Origin: an uncultured Erysipelotrichaceae bacterium
GTDB lineage: Bacteria; Bacillota_I; Bacilli_A; Erysipelotrichales; Erysipelotrichaceae
Length of the DNA: 64,000 nt
Reading direction: 5' to 3'
NCBI GenBank assembly: GCA_944325685.1
Contig: CALVBC010000026.1
Location: 19,058-83,057, forward strand
Of the stretch, positions 1-8,813 are shown one piece after another. The notes below the pieces were generated by a model. It was given only the letters and a program-made list of their open reading frames with translations, was not told where the DNA came from and did no database searches. The translations under genes were made by a program, and so were the position numbers. Every line of letters starts with the position of its first letter. Position 1 is the stretch's first letter.

Positions 1-503
1 CCGACATTTTGATCACCCATCTCCCCATCGAGTTCAGCTTGTGGTACTAAAGCCGCTACTGAGTCGATGACGATGATATCGATCGCTCCTGACTTAGCTA
101 ATACTTCCGTGATCTCAAGAGCTTGTTCACCTGAATCAGGTTGTGACAAGATGAGATCATCAATATCGACGCCTAATGCTTTGGCATACTTAGGATCGAT
201 CGCATGTTCTGCATCGATGAAAGCAGCTTTACCACCGCTTTTTTGGCATTCAGCGATCGCTTGTAAGGCTAAGGTCGTCTTACCACTTGATTCAGGACCG
301 TAGATCTCAACGATCCTTCCCTTTGGAAAACCACCTACACCGAGGCAATTATCGATCGCTAGTGAACCACTGGATATGACATCGACATCGACATTGCTGC
401 GTTCACCGAGTTTCATGACCGAACCTTTGCCATATTGCTTTTCGATCTGTTTGATCGCTTCATCTAATAAGCGATCACGATTTTCATTGACTTCTTTTGT
501 CAT
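1..503 (-). CDS. recA: RecA recombinase, N-terminal 167 residues (cut by window edge)
   Basis: RecA forms filaments on single-stranded DNA, drives strand exchange and triggers LexA cleavage. Reading the minus strand from ATG at 503 gives an unbroken frame to the window edge. It contains the Walker A motif GPESSGKT at residues 69-76, the segment [12 protein letters not shown], and Walker [11 protein letters not shown] near residue 145. The start is set by GGGAGG seven bases upstream. The C-terminal half (L2 loop and DNA-binding domain) lies outside the window. It follows pgsA on the same strand with a 47-base gap. In B. subtilis cinA lies between pgsA and recA; it is absent here. Confidence 0.97.
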   Translation of the reverse strand, partial: MTKEVNENRDRLLDEAIKQIEKQYGKGSVMKLGERSNVDVDVISSGSLAIDNCLGVGGFPKGRIVEIYGPESSGKTTLALQAIAECQKSGGKAAFIDAEHAIDPKYAKALGVDIDDLILSQPDSGEQALEITEVLAKSGAIDIIVIDSVAALVPQAELDGEMGDQNV

Positions 504-550
504 TATTTAACCTCCCACTTAATATAAGGCTTAAAATCTCGATTTTCCTA

Positions 551-1144
551 TTATTTTGATTCAAAAATGTAATCTTTCATCTGGATAAAGTATGAATAAC
601 CACTTACAACAGAGATCAAAGTTGCAAACCAAAGGAGGAAATCACTGAATGGGATATTCCATAGGGCAAATGGTAGATTATTCAAAAGCACAAAGATGAC
701 CGTAAACATCTGTAAGACCGTCTTAAGTTTGCCTAAGATACCAGCAGCGACGACAACACCGCTTTTTGAAGCCATCATCCTACAACCATCGACGATGATA
801 TCCCTTCCGAGCATGATGATGACTGGAACAACAGGGATATAGTGTTCATAAGCCATCAAGATGAATAAGGTATTGACCAAGAGCTTATCAGCGAGCGGAT
901 CAGCAAATTTACCAAATGTCGTGATGAGGTTTTTGCGTCTGGCGATCTGACCATCGACAAAATCGGTAAACGATGCGATAGCGAATAAAGCTAACACGAT
1001 GATATTGAGTACCGATAAACTCGTCTGTCCAAAGTGAAAGACATAAAAAGCGATATCGAATTCCTCATATGGGAAAAGCCATACAAGGACGATGATCGGT
1101 ACGAGTACGATCCGAAATACAGTTAGTTTATTAGGTAAGTTCAT
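551..1144 (-). CDS. pgsA: CDP-diacylglycerol-glycerol-3-phosphate 3-phosphatidyltransferase
   Basis: This integral membrane enzyme makes phosphatidylglycerol phosphate from CDP-diacylglycerol and glycerol 3-phosphate, the committed step of anionic phospholipid synthesis. The CDP-alcohol phosphotransferase signature D-x2-DG-x2-AR-x8-G-x3-D-x3-D is complete (DFVDGQIARR, then FGKFADPLAD, near residues 60-87), and several hydrophobic segments follow. Two in-frame ATGs are close together. AGAGGA abuts the first (1150) but is six bases from the second (1144), so I prefer 1144, giving MNLPNK and about 197 residues, normal for PgsA. It lies directly downstream of rnpB and upstream of recA on the same strand. 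Confidence 0.95.
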   Translation of the reverse strand: MNLPNKLTVFRIVLVPIIVLVWLFPYEEFDIAFYVFHFGQTSLSVLNIIVLALFAIASFTDFVDGQIARRKNLITTFGKFADPLADKLLVNTLFILMAYEHYIPVVPVIIMLGRDIIVDGCRMMASKSGVVVAAGILGKLKTVLQMFTVIFVLLNNLPFALWNIPFSDFLLWFATLISVVSGYSYFIQMKDYIFESK

Positions 1145-1165
1145 TTCCATTCCTCTCTTTTAAAT

Positions 1166-1184
1166 AAGGGCTATATCAGCCCTT
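1166..1184 (-). terminator. Short hairpin after RNase P RNA
   Basis: AAGGGC / GCCCTT form a six-base-pair stem with a seven-base loop, six bases beyond the 3' end of rnpB. On the minus strand it is followed by ATTTAAAA rather than a solid T run, and the pgsA ribosome site begins immediately after. It is therefore probably a leaky terminator or 3' end marker for rnpB, allowing some read-through into pgsA. Confidence 0.45.
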
Positions 1185-1189
1185 TTATG

Positions 1190-1530
1190 ATAACATTGCA
1201 GATAAGCCATGTTCTGTCTGCTACGCAGGACAATCATTTATCTACGGTCTCCCGTCCCTATCAGGCTTCCTATTCGCCCTTTAGAGTTCCTCTACCAAAT
1301 TTGAGTTTCTCGCTTGCGGGGTTTATCACGTTCCACATCTTCAGTTTACCAAAGACTCGTCTCTTTGACACTTTTATAGACTAGACCATAGTTTCCCTTA
1401 GGTCATCATCAGCCGTCAGCTAAAGCTGCCTGATCTTATCTTTTCGATCAGCACAAACACTACGATCATCGCAGATCGTGCGAGCATGGACTTTCCTCTA
1501 GTTTCCCAGCGATTGTCTCAGCAATGTTAT
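1190..1530 (-). ncRNA. rnpB: RNase P RNA
   Basis: This is the catalytic RNA that trims the 5' leader from pre-tRNAs. On the minus strand the 5' conserved region GAGGAAAGTCCATGCTCGCAC-like block lies near 1477-1497, and the 3' conserved ACAGAACATGGCTTATC lies near 1201-1217. The ends are defined by a perfect ten-base-pair P1 helix, ATAACATTGC (1530-1521) with GCAATGTTAT (1199-1190). The length of about 341 nt is normal for bacterial RNase P RNA. It sits immediately after gpsB, the same order as ypsB-rnpB in B. subtilis, and its P1 strand overlaps the gpsB stop codon. Confidence 0.93.
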
Positions 1531-1841
1531 TTACGATATACTTCTTCTTCTAAACGCGCTACCCGCTTGAGTAGATCGACTGAACTGTACGAAGTGGTAT
1601 TAGCTAGATCAATGACCTTTTGCTTGCTTTCAAGATCGAGATTCTTGCGTTTTAAAGCTTCGATCTCTGCTTCTAATTCACTGATCTTCGCTTGTAGTTC
1701 TTCGATATTCTCGTCATAGTTTTGGTAATCATCTAATACGGTATCCAAGAAACTATCGACTTCACTAGCGCTATAACCCTTGAAATCGACATTGAATTCC
1801 TTGTCTAAGATATCTTGGGCTGTAAGATTTAGTTTATTCAT
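1527..1841 (-). CDS. gpsB: GpsB/DivIVA-like cell division coiled-coil protein
   Basis: GpsB is a small cytoplasmic adaptor that couples class A penicillin-binding proteins to division and elongation. The product of about 104 residues has the DivIVA-type N-terminal region (QDILDKEFNVDFKGYSASEV), then a long heptad coiled coil (residues 40-70), and a short C-terminal tail, which is the GpsB size and layout. A GTG at 1850 is also in frame, but GAGGTGA lies at the right distance from ATG 1841. Its likely partner PBP1A (ponA) is encoded across the divergent promoter region. The stop codon overlaps the first bases of rnpB. Confidence 0.88.
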   Translation of the reverse strand: MNKLNLTAQDILDKEFNVDFKGYSASEVDSFLDTVLDDYQNYDENIEELQAKISELEAEIEALKRKNLDLESKQKVIDLANTTSYSSVDLLKRVARLEEEVYRK

Positions 1842-1921
1842 ATCCTTCACCTCTAATTTCTCAACATAGATAATATAGCATATTTCACGCTTACTGGCTA
1901 GTAATCACCTTTTTAACATAA

Positions 1922-1927
1922 TATAAT
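1922..1927 (+). promoter_or_regulatory. -10 element for recU, predicted leaderless start
   Basis: A perfect TATAAT ends eight bases before the recU ATG at 1936. No purine-rich ribosome site lies between or just upstream. A transcript starting about seven bases after the hexamer would begin at or a base or two before the start codon. The -35 region is weak. Confidence 0.6.
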
Positions 1928-1935
1928 TTATTAAT

Positions 1936-2547
1936 ATGAAATATCCAAACGGTAAAAAAGCAAGCGAGAAGTTCACCAAAAAGTCTGATGCACCTCATCA
2001 CGATACTTCAAGACGAGGGATGACATTAGAAAGCGAGATCAATAAGTCAAACGAATATTATCTTGCCTATAAGATATGTAATATCCATAAAAAGCCGACT
2101 CCGATCACGATCGTCAATGTCTCCTATCCAAGTCGTAATAAGGCAAAGATCACGGAAGCTTACTTCAAGATCCCTTCGACCACTGACTATAACGGCATCT
2201 ATAAAGGACGATATGTCGATTTTGAAGCCAAGGAATGTAAAAGCAGGACCGCTTTCCCCTTTTCTAGTATCCACGCTCATCAGATCAAACATCTAGCTGA
2301 TGTCTTAGAACATGGGGCTATCGCTTTTATCATCATCCGGATGACTTATTACAACATCGACTATCTAATTAAAGCTGAAGATTTTCTTTTGTATTATAAT
2401 AGTACTGATCGCCGGTCGATCCCCTATGATTGGATCAAGGAGAATGGCTATGTGATCGCGAATACTTATTTGATCCCGGTCGACTTTATCAAGACGATCG
2501 ATGATATTTATTTCAAGGAGGATTTAGATGACCAAGAAGATCAATAA
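1936..2547 (+). CDS. recU: Holliday junction resolvase RecU
   Basis: RecU cleaves Holliday junctions and helps chromosome segregation in Bacillota. The 203-residue product matches family length and landmarks: N-terminal YPNGK, RRGMTLESEINKSNEYY, IHKKPTPI, the catalytic stretch STTDYNGIYKGRYVDFEAKE, and FPFSSIHAHQIKHL. The Asp/Glu/Lys nuclease residues in the D-x-E-A-K block are intact. The YPNGK N-terminus supports ATG 1936, yet no Shine-Dalgarno sequence precedes it; a TATAAT sits eight bases upstream. It overlaps ponA by 20 bases, the same pairing as recU-ponA in Bacillus. Confidence 0.96.
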   Translation: MKYPNGKKASEKFTKKSDAPHHDTSRRGMTLESEINKSNEYYLAYKICNIHKKPTPITIVNVSYPSRNKAKITEAYFKIPSTTDYNGIYKGRYVDFEAKECKSRTAFPFSSIHAHQIKHLADVLEHGAIAFIIIRMTYYNIDYLIKAEDFLLYYNSTDRRSIPYDWIKENGYVIANTYLIPVDFIKTIDDIYFKEDLDDQEDQ

Positions 2548-5347
2548 ACGATCAAAGGAACGCTTATCGTTACCGGCTAAGATCGTTTCTGTTATCGTGG
2601 CGATCGAACTGATCGGTATCATCGCTGCAGTAGTCGTATTTGCCATCTTACTAAATGATAAACCAACATTAAACATCAATGACTTCATGAGTGAACAATC
2701 GACACTGATCTATGACCGCAATGGTGAACAATTCGGCGAGATCGGTTCAGTCAAACGTGAAAACATCGGTTATGAAGACTTGCCAAATGTCTTAGTCGAT
2801 GCCTTTTTAGCGACTGAAGATTCACGCTTTTTTGAACACAATGGCTTTGATGTGCCGAGGTTCACACAAGCCATCATCGAAAATCTCAAGACTTTGAGCT
2901 TTTCTCAAGGTGGTAGTACCTTTACGATGCAGCTTGTCAAATACACCTACTTCATGGATGATGAAGCAGGTCAAGGTGCGGTAAAATCAGTTGAAAGAAA
3001 AGTCCAAGAGATCGCTTTAGCTTTAGAACTTGAACACAACATCTCCAAAGAGCAGATCCTTGAACTTTACTTAAACAAGATCAACTTCGGTGGTACAGGT
3101 AATATCCGTGGTATTCAAAGAGCTAGTCAATACTACTTCGATAAAGATGTCACCGATCTAAACCTTTCCGAAAGTGCCCTACTCGCTGGTATCATCAATG
3201 CGCCAAATGCATTCAATCCACACAATGACCTTGAGGCAGCGACAGATAGACGTAATACAGTACTATATCTAATGAATCGTCATGGCTATATCAGTGACGA
3301 AGAGTATCAGATGGCTTTATCGGTCAAAGTCGAAAACCTATTAGTAGATCCTAATTATAAAGGTGAAGCTGGTGATGGTAATCCATATCAAGCTTATATC
3401 GACCAGGTCATTTCCGAAACGATCGAATTGACCGGTTATGATCCAACGGCAACACCGATGCGCATCTATACCGCCATGGACCGCGATGTCCAAGGGCTCA
3501 TGGATGATATCCAAGCTGGTAATACCGATGGTTATATTGAATTCCCAGATGACGCCTTTGAGATCGCTTCGATCTGTATCGATAACGAGACCGGTGAGAT
3601 CGTCGGTATCCTAGGTGGTAGGAATTACTCCTATGGTGGCGAACTATTACTCAATCACGCAACTGATCAATATAACCAACCAGGTTCATCGATCAAACCG
3701 ATGCTCGAATATGCCTTAGCTTTTGAAAATCTCGGCTGGGCTACGTCGCATGTCTTAGTCGATCGACCTCTACAATGGGCAGGTACTGATGTCGTCATCT
3801 CCAATTCGACCAACACCTATGTCGGTGAAGTCCGTTTAAGAGATGCATTAGGTAACTCCCTTAATACGACTGCCGTCCAAACGATGCAACAAGTCATCGA
3901 TGAGATCGGTAGTGCTGCTGTGGTCGAATATATGAATAACCTAGGTTTTGATGTCACGATCGATGAATTCAACCTACAATATGCGATCGGTGGTTCGACC
4001 TTTGCCGCATCATGTCTACAACTTGCCAGTGCACAAAGTACGATGCTCAATGGTGGTGTTAGAGTTGAACCACATACGATCTTACGCGTTGAATTCTTAA
4101 ATGGCAATGATCCAGTTGAACCGACCTATGACCAACATCAAATCCTTTCTGAAGGTAGTGCATATCTTGTAAGCGATCTTCTTTACAGCAATGTCCACGG
4201 TGGCTACGCTAATCTTATGGGCATGCTACAAGATGATTATGCTGTATATGCTAAGACCGGTACGACAGACTGGGGTTCAGCTGGTAATCAATATGGTATC
4301 CCAACCGGTACTGCTCATGATGGTTGGATGATCGGCTCGACCACCGATTATACGACAGCTACTTGGGTCGGTTATGACAAGTATGATAGTGGTAGTGGTG
4401 AACGTGGTGAATATTTATCAAATAGTAAATATCTACTTAATATCCAAGGTAAGATAACCAACCTCTTATTAGATCAAACCGTAGCTACCTTTGGTTCACC
4501 TTCAGAGCTTACAAGACCATCAAGTGTCTCTGAGATCGAACATATCTTAGGCACCTTCCCTTACGCAACGCCGATCGAAGGAATGAATGAATCACTTATC
4601 ACAAGAGGCTATATCAACAGTGAAGATGTTGAACTAGTCGATGCATCACAGAACTTGACCGTTGAAGATATGGATACGACCGGCTTTGAGGCAACAGTTG
4701 GTGCCGATAATACGATCAGTGCTACCTGGCCTGAATATCCTGACCCTGATGCCCTCATCATCGCTGATTCAACGATGGATATCAGCCTAAGGGATAGTGA
4801 TGGAAACATCATCAGACAAGCTACTGGTACCCGCCTATTTGATTATTCTTGGATCTATGGTCCGATACGCTATAAAGTTGATATCAAAGTCGATGGTCAA
4901 ACAGTCGAGACGATAACTTCGGAAACTGCAGAGACGACCCAGATGATCGACAGCGACTTCTCGATCGGTGATACAGTCGAAGTCTGTGGCTATTATGGCT
5001 ATGAAAGTGCACCAAGTGGTCAAGGTTCAAATCAAGTATGTCAAGTCGTCAGCGTTGAAAGTGATAGTGGTGGTTATCCAAGCGCTGGCAACGTCTTAGA
5101 TATCGACGGACCATTGGTCGGTGTCGTCGGTGAAGAGATCAGGTTTGAAGCTGATGTCAATAATAGCTATTATACTGACGATGAATACTTCATTTGGACC
5201 ATCAGTGGAAATGGTGAAGAAGTAACGATCGAAGGCGATGATATCATCGATTACACCTTCTCATCATCTGGCACTTATACGATAACCTGTTATTATGATG
5301 AAGGGATGTTGTCACTGAGTGATCGCATCCGGATCATGATCAATTGA
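2528..5347 (+). CDS. ponA: Class A penicillin-binding protein 1A (glycosyltransferase/transpeptidase)
   Basis: This bifunctional enzyme polymerises lipid II and cross-links peptidoglycan outside the membrane. The 939-residue protein has a short basic cytoplasmic tail, one membrane anchor (residues about 18-44), a GT51 domain with the catalytic Glu in ATEDSRFFEHNG, then a transpeptidase domain with SSIK (Ser nucleophile), SLN and KTGTT motifs. The last roughly 90 residues contain a PKD-like beta-sandwich (DGPLVGVVGEEI ... SGTYTITC), and an Fn3/Ig-like stretch precedes it. It is co-transcribed with recU, and the start is preceded by AAGGAGG. It shows that this organism builds a cell wall. Confidence 0.96.
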   Translation: MTKKINKRSKERLSLPAKIVSVIVAIELIGIIAAVVVFAILLNDKPTLNINDFMSEQSTLIYDRNGEQFGEIGSVKRENIGYEDLPNVLVDAFLATEDSRFFEHNGFDVPRFTQAIIENLKTLSFSQGGSTFTMQLVKYTYFMDDEAGQGAVKSVERKVQEIALALELEHNISKEQILELYLNKINFGGTGNIRGIQRASQYYFDKDVTDLNLSESALLAGIINAPNAFNPHNDLEAATDRRNTVLYLMNRHGYISDEEYQMALSVKVENLLVDPNYKGEAGDGNPYQAYIDQVISETIELTGYDPTATPMRIYTAMDRDVQGLMDDIQAGNTDGYIEFPDDAFEIASICIDNETGEIVGILGGRNYSYGGELLLNHATDQYNQPGSSIKPMLEYALAFENLGWATSHVLVDRPLQWAGTDVVISNSTNTYVGEVRLRDALGNSLNTTAVQTMQQVIDEIGSAAVVEYMNNLGFDVTIDEFNLQYAIGGSTFAASCLQLASAQSTMLNGGVRVEPHTILRVEFLNGNDPVEPTYDQHQILSEGSAYLVSDLLYSNVHGGYANLMGMLQDDYAVYAKTGTTDWGSAGNQYGIPTGTAHDGWMIGSTTDYTTATWVGYDKYDSGSGERGEYLSNSKYLLNIQGKITNLLLDQTVATFGSPSELTRPSSVSEIEHILGTFPYATPIEGMNESLITRGYINSEDVELVDASQNLTVEDMDTTGFEATVGADNTISATWPEYPDPDALIIADSTMDISLRDSDGNIIRQATGTRLFDYSWIYGPIRYKVDIKVDGQTVETITSETAETTQMIDSDFSIGDTVEVCGYYGYESAPSGQGSNQVCQVVSVESDSGGYPSAGNVLDIDGPLVGVVGEEIRFEADVNNSYYTDDEYFIWTISGNGEEVTIEGDDIIDYTFSSSGTYTITCYYDEGMLSLSDRIRIMIN

Positions 5348-5353
5348 CCAAGT

Positions 5354-5380
5354 AAAAAGAGCTCTAGTTGAGCTCTTTTT
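5354..5380. terminator. Bidirectional terminator between ponA and asp23
   Basis: AAAAAGAGCTC - TAGTT - GAGCTCTTTTT is a perfect eleven-base inverted repeat with a five-base loop. It gives a T run in both directions, so it can end the recU-ponA transcript and the convergent asp23 transcript. The last codons of asp23 lie inside it. Confidence 0.9.
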
Positions 5381-5711
5381 CTTCATCACTACTTGTAAAT
5401 CCGATGACATCGATATTGACAGCTTTCGTCCTGATCCCTGTCATATCGAAGATATGGTCATATACCTCTCTTTGGAGATCTTCGCATACCTTAGCCACAT
5501 CCGCGCCTTGCAAGATCTTGATATCGATATCGACTTGGATCTCACCGTTTTTCAACATCTTGACTTGGCATGTATCCGTATCCTTCTTCATCGTGAAGGC
5601 ATCTTTGACATTGCGGATAGAAGTCTTAGCGATATTAGCGATCGCTTCGATACTCATCATCGCTTTACCGGATTTCGGATTATCATCTAATAAGTAATAT
5701 TCATTAGCCAT
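5364..5711 (-). CDS. Asp23/Gls24 family envelope-stress protein
   Basis: Asp23/Gls24 (DUF322) proteins are small cytoplasmic proteins, often membrane-tethered through AmaP, and linked to cell-envelope stress in Bacillota. The 115-residue product shows the usual layout: an N-terminal helix (SIEAIANIAKTSIRNVKDAF), a beta region (EIQVDIDIKIL) and a helix ending in DMTGIRTKAVNIDVIGF. The ribosome site GAGGAGGG is six bases upstream, and a TATAAT further up probably serves it alone. No AmaP partner is nearby. The role is inferred from the family. Confidence 0.85.
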   Translation of the reverse strand: MANEYYLLDDNPKSGKAMMSIEAIANIAKTSIRNVKDAFTMKKDTDTCQVKMLKNGEIQVDIDIKILQGADVAKVCEDLQREVYDHIFDMTGIRTKAVNIDVIGFTSSDEEKELN

Positions 5712-5754
5712 AATATCCCTCCTCGCTAATTATATATCAATCCCAACTTTTAGA

Positions 5755-7014
5755 CTAGTTATGAATGCGTAAACCTTTAGGATACTTGTTTTTTAAAGTA
5801 CCTTTGACTGCTTTACCAAAACCTAATTGATAGCCTCTATAAGTCACAAGGTTATATCCATCTAAGGCATCGACCTTGATCTCAAGGCCGACTATAAAGT
5901 CATGGTATTGAACATCATTTAAGTCGATGACCTTTTTATAGTGCCCTTTTAAGATGTTAGCACGATAAAAGCTATGGACTGGGATGACATCCTTACCCTT
6001 GACCTTGCCGATATGGATGCCATAACGCAAGACATGATCGGATAGATCATATAAGGGCATTAGGCTCAAATAGTGATCATCACCGACTTTATATAAGTAA
6101 TAGTCTTTAATATCTAGCTGTTCATCGATGAAGCTTTTGATGATCTTATCATCGCTTTCTTTCATAAGTTTAGGTTCTATGATATCCGTCTCTTTTTCCT
6201 TTTTAAGCACACAGGAAAACTGCCCTTCTGATCCATCGATGAAACTTAAAAGTTGTGGCTTTCGAATGATCTTTAGATCGCTATGGCGAGCTATCAGATC
6301 ATGTATTTGATCTTCATTTTCTTCTTTTGTATAAGTACAAGTACTATAGATCAATAGTCCATCCTTCTTTAGTATCTTATAGGCATCATCTAAGATCATC
6401 TTTTGATCATTGACACAGCGTTTGATATCACCTGCTCTAAGATCATCTAAGATCGATGGGTATTTTCTAGCCATTCCCATACCAGAGCACGGTGCATCGA
6501 CGATGACGATATCAGCAATCCCACAGATCTTCTTAGCGAGGTCACTGCTGGTCGTTTGTGTGATGATGATATTCGATATCCCGGTCTTTTCGATATTGCT
6601 CAAAAGGGCTTTAGAGCGCGTTTTATCGACTTCATTAGCGATGATGAGTGCCTTATCTTGGGTCTTGATCGCGATATCGATGGTCTTACCACCAGGGGCA
6701 GCGCATAGATCGACGATGAGCTTTGGTTCACAAATGGAAAGGTCTAAGATCGTCTTAGCTGCACTTTTCTCTTGCGGATAGATAAGTCCAAGCGTATAAG
6801 CGATGCTACTACCGACTTTTTCATCTTTGAAAGTATATGAACCTTCGGTATCTGTTTTAGCATACTCAAGATCACATAGATCTAAGATCGTCTTTTCATC
6901 CGCTTTGAGTGTGTTGATCGTCATCGCTCGCTCTGGTACTTCCTTTAGCTTTTGATAAAAAAGTTCAGGTTCAGCAAAGACATCTTCGACGATCTTACGA
7001 TATAAGTCGTTCAT
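5755..7014 (-). CDS. 16S rRNA m5C methyltransferase, RsmF/NOL1-NOP2-Sun type
   Basis: It is predicted to methylate cytosine C5 in rRNA using S-adenosylmethionine. Motifs in order are the SAM-binding VDLCAAPGGKT (about residue 105), VDAPCSGMG with the first catalytic Cys (about 175), and YSTCTYTKEEN with the second Cys (about 227). The C-terminal 150 residues form the extra RNA-binding/PUA-like part typical of Bacillota RsmF-like proteins, ending KYPKGLRIHN. Total length is about 419 residues. Starts at ATG 7014 and GTG 7020 are both possible; AAAGG lies upstream. It overlaps the end of ribF by 20 bases and is the last gene of the truB-ribF operon. RsmB is a less likely alternative because no NusB-like domain is present. 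Confidence 0.85.
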   Translation of the reverse strand: MNDLYRKIVEDVFAEPELFYQKLKEVPERAMTINTLKADEKTILDLCDLEYAKTDTEGSYTFKDEKVGSSIAYTLGLIYPQEKSAAKTILDLSICEPKLIVDLCAAPGGKTIDIAIKTQDKALIIANEVDKTRSKALLSNIEKTGISNIIITQTTSSDLAKKICGIADIVIVDAPCSGMGMARKYPSILDDLRAGDIKRCVNDQKMILDDAYKILKKDGLLIYSTCTYTKEENEDQIHDLIARHSDLKIIRKPQLLSFIDGSEGQFSCVLKKEKETDIIEPKLMKESDDKIIKSFIDEQLDIKDYYLYKVGDDHYLSLMPLYDLSDHVLRYGIHIGKVKGKDVIPVHSFYRANILKGHYKKVIDLNDVQYHDFIVGLEIKVDALDGYNLVTYRGYQLGFGKAVKGTLKNKYPKGLRIHN

Positions 7015-7933
7015 CTTCACTCTGCCTTTCAGCTATTTCTTTATCTTTAGCTAACTGTTCTTTTAATTCATCTAAGCTATCAAAGCGCTTATCATCGCGG
7101 ATGCGCTTTTTAAGATAAACGGTGATCTCTTGATCGTAGATATCACCATCAAAATCGATGATATGGACCTCATAGGTTATGCCATTATCGATCGCGATCG
7201 TAGGATTATTGCCGATATTGCACATGGCTTTATATATCTTGTCAGCGTATTTGACAAAACCGATATAGACCCCCGTGCGTGGGCATAGTATTTCGTCATC
7301 TAAACGGATATTGGCTGTTGGATAGCCTAATTTATGACCATTGCGTTTGCCATGGATGACTTTACCACGATTGAAGTAAGGATAGCCAAGTAGTTCATTG
7401 GCTAATTCGATATCCCCTTTTTCAATGGCGATCCTGACTCTCGTCGATGAGATCTTTTCGCCTTGATATAGGACTTCATCGATGATCGAAAGTGGATATT
7501 TACCAGCGATATGATCCTTTAGTTTTTGTGGTGTTCCTTCACCTTTATAGCCATAGGAAAAGTCAAAACCACACACAAGCCCAACTAAAGGTAGACTACA
7601 TAAGACCTTTTGATAGAAGACATCTTCTGGCATCTTGCACATCTCTTGGGTGAAATCGTAGACGATCGCAATATCGATACCCATCTCTTGTGCGATCTTT
7701 AGGCGGTCGGTGAAGTTTTGGATATGACGATGTTTCTTTTTAGTGATGATATCTTTTGGATCGGGGTAAAAAGTGATCAATGCGCTTTTGGCCCCTTTTT
7801 CATAAGCGATCTTTTTCGCCTTTTTGATCAATTCTTGATGTCCTAGATGGAGACCATCAAAATAACCGATGCAGGCGACGATCGGCTCGTCGATATTGAT
7901 ATGTCCTTCACAGTTAGCCTTATATATCTTCAT
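6995..7933 (-). CDS. ribF: Bifunctional riboflavin kinase/FAD synthetase
   Basis: It converts riboflavin to FMN and then FAD in the cytoplasm. The 312-residue product has an N-terminal nucleotidyltransferase domain (ACIGYFDGLHLGHQ with its GxFDGxHxGH signature, and ISSTRVR) and a C-terminal flavokinase domain (GHKLGYPTANIRL). A longer frame begins further upstream, but AGAGG sits nine bases before ATG 7933. That ATG overlaps the truB stop as TGATG, so translational coupling is expected. truB-ribF adjacency is conserved in Bacillota. Confidence 0.95.
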   Translation of the reverse strand: MKIYKANCEGHINIDEPIVACIGYFDGLHLGHQELIKKAKKIAYEKGAKSALITFYPDPKDIITKKKHRHIQNFTDRLKIAQEMGIDIAIVYDFTQEMCKMPEDVFYQKVLCSLPLVGLVCGFDFSYGYKGEGTPQKLKDHIAGKYPLSIIDEVLYQGEKISSTRVRIAIEKGDIELANELLGYPYFNRGKVIHGKRNGHKLGYPTANIRLDDEILCPRTGVYIGFVKYADKIYKAMCNIGNNPTIAIDNGITYEVHIIDFDGDIYDQEITVYLKKRIRDDKRFDSLDELKEQLAKDKEIAERQSEDERLIS

Positions 7934-8775
7934 CAGAATAAACCTCTTACACAACGATATCGATCATCTTCTGCTTCATATACAGCTAATGCTTTTCCTC
8001 CGCCTGTTATGACCAAACGCTTTTGATCACTATCGATCTTGATACGCTTGCCATTTTTGATATCCTTAATATCTGGATATTCATATGTAGCATAGCTCAT
8101 CTTTAAAACATCTAAGATATCATGCGCGTGATAATTACCTTCTGTGATATCATCGATATCATCACAATCATTGATCGATATATCAGCTACTTTAGTTCTT
8201 TTTAAAGCTGTCAAAGTGCCAAGACCTCCTAGCTCTTGCATGATATCGCGAACAAGTGCACGGATGTATGTGCCACTAGAAACATGACTTTTAAAAGTAA
8301 AGCCTTTGTCATCGCATTTGATAAGTTCATTTCGATAGATGGTCACTTCTCTTTTAGGCACTTCGACCTCGATCCCTTTTCTTTGGTATTCATAGAGTTT
8401 TTTACCATCGACTTTGATCGCTGAAGTTAGAGGTGGAAGTTGATCATAGGCCTTTTCAAAGGCTTTTAATACCTTGACGATCTCTTCTTCCGTATACTTT
8501 TTGACATCACAAGTCTTTGTGACCTTTCCCTCTTTATCTAAGGTATCAGTCTCATAACCATATTCTAAAGTAGCGATATATTCCTTGTCGTGACCGACGA
8601 CGAATTGGTTGATCTTGGTCGCTTTACCGATAAGGATGATCATGACCCCTTCGGCCATTGGATCAAGCGTCCCGGTATGGCCGATGCTTTTAGTATTAAA
8701 GACCTTTCTTAGTTTATAACAGACATCAAAGGAAGTCATGCCCGGCTTTTTATTAACAAATAAAACTGTATCCAT
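7933..8775 (-). CDS. truB: tRNA pseudouridine-55 synthase
   Basis: TruB makes pseudouridine 55 in the T-loop of tRNAs. The 280-residue product begins FVNKKPGMTSFDVCYKLRK and has the catalytic Asp in GHTGTLDPMAEGV, plus SGTYIRALVRDI in the RNA-binding fold. It heads the truB-ribF-rsmF unit. No Shine-Dalgarno site precedes ATG 8775; instead an extended -10 (TGATATAAT) ends seven bases upstream, so the mRNA is predicted leaderless. The promoter region is only 38 bases long and is shared with the divergent TtcA-like gene. Confidence 0.95.
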   Translation of the reverse strand: MDTVLFVNKKPGMTSFDVCYKLRKVFNTKSIGHTGTLDPMAEGVMIILIGKATKINQFVVGHDKEYIATLEYGYETDTLDKEGKVTKTCDVKKYTEEEIVKVLKAFEKAYDQLPPLTSAIKVDGKKLYEYQRKGIEVEVPKREVTIYRNELIKCDDKGFTFKSHVSSGTYIRALVRDIMQELGGLGTLTALKRTKVADISINDCDDIDDITEGNYHAHDILDVLKMSYATYEYPDIKDIKNGKRIKIDSDQKRLVITGGGKALAVYEAEDDRYRCVRGLF

Positions 8776-8782
8776 CTTTTTA

Positions 8783-8791
8783 ATTATATCA
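8783..8791 (-). promoter_or_regulatory. Extended -10 for truB
   Basis: On the minus strand TGATATAAT ends seven bases before the truB ATG. No ribosome site fits in the gap (TAAAAAG). The predicted +1 falls at or next to the start codon. Confidence 0.6.
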
Positions 8792-8797
8792 TCTTGG

Positions 8798-8806
8798 TGT
8801 TATAAT
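8798..8806 (+). promoter_or_regulatory. Extended -10 for the TtcA-like gene
   Basis: TGTTATAAT on the plus strand ends seven bases before ATG 8814, with no ribosome site. It lies 6 bases from the divergent truB -10, so the two polymerases would compete for the same DNA. Confidence 0.62.
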
Positions 8807-8813
8807 CGACTAC

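Noticed and set aside
6995..7954. ribF start at 7954 rather than 7933
   Set aside because: The longer form lies inside truB and lacks a ribosome site, while ATG 7933 has AGAGG at nine bases and a TGATG overlap.
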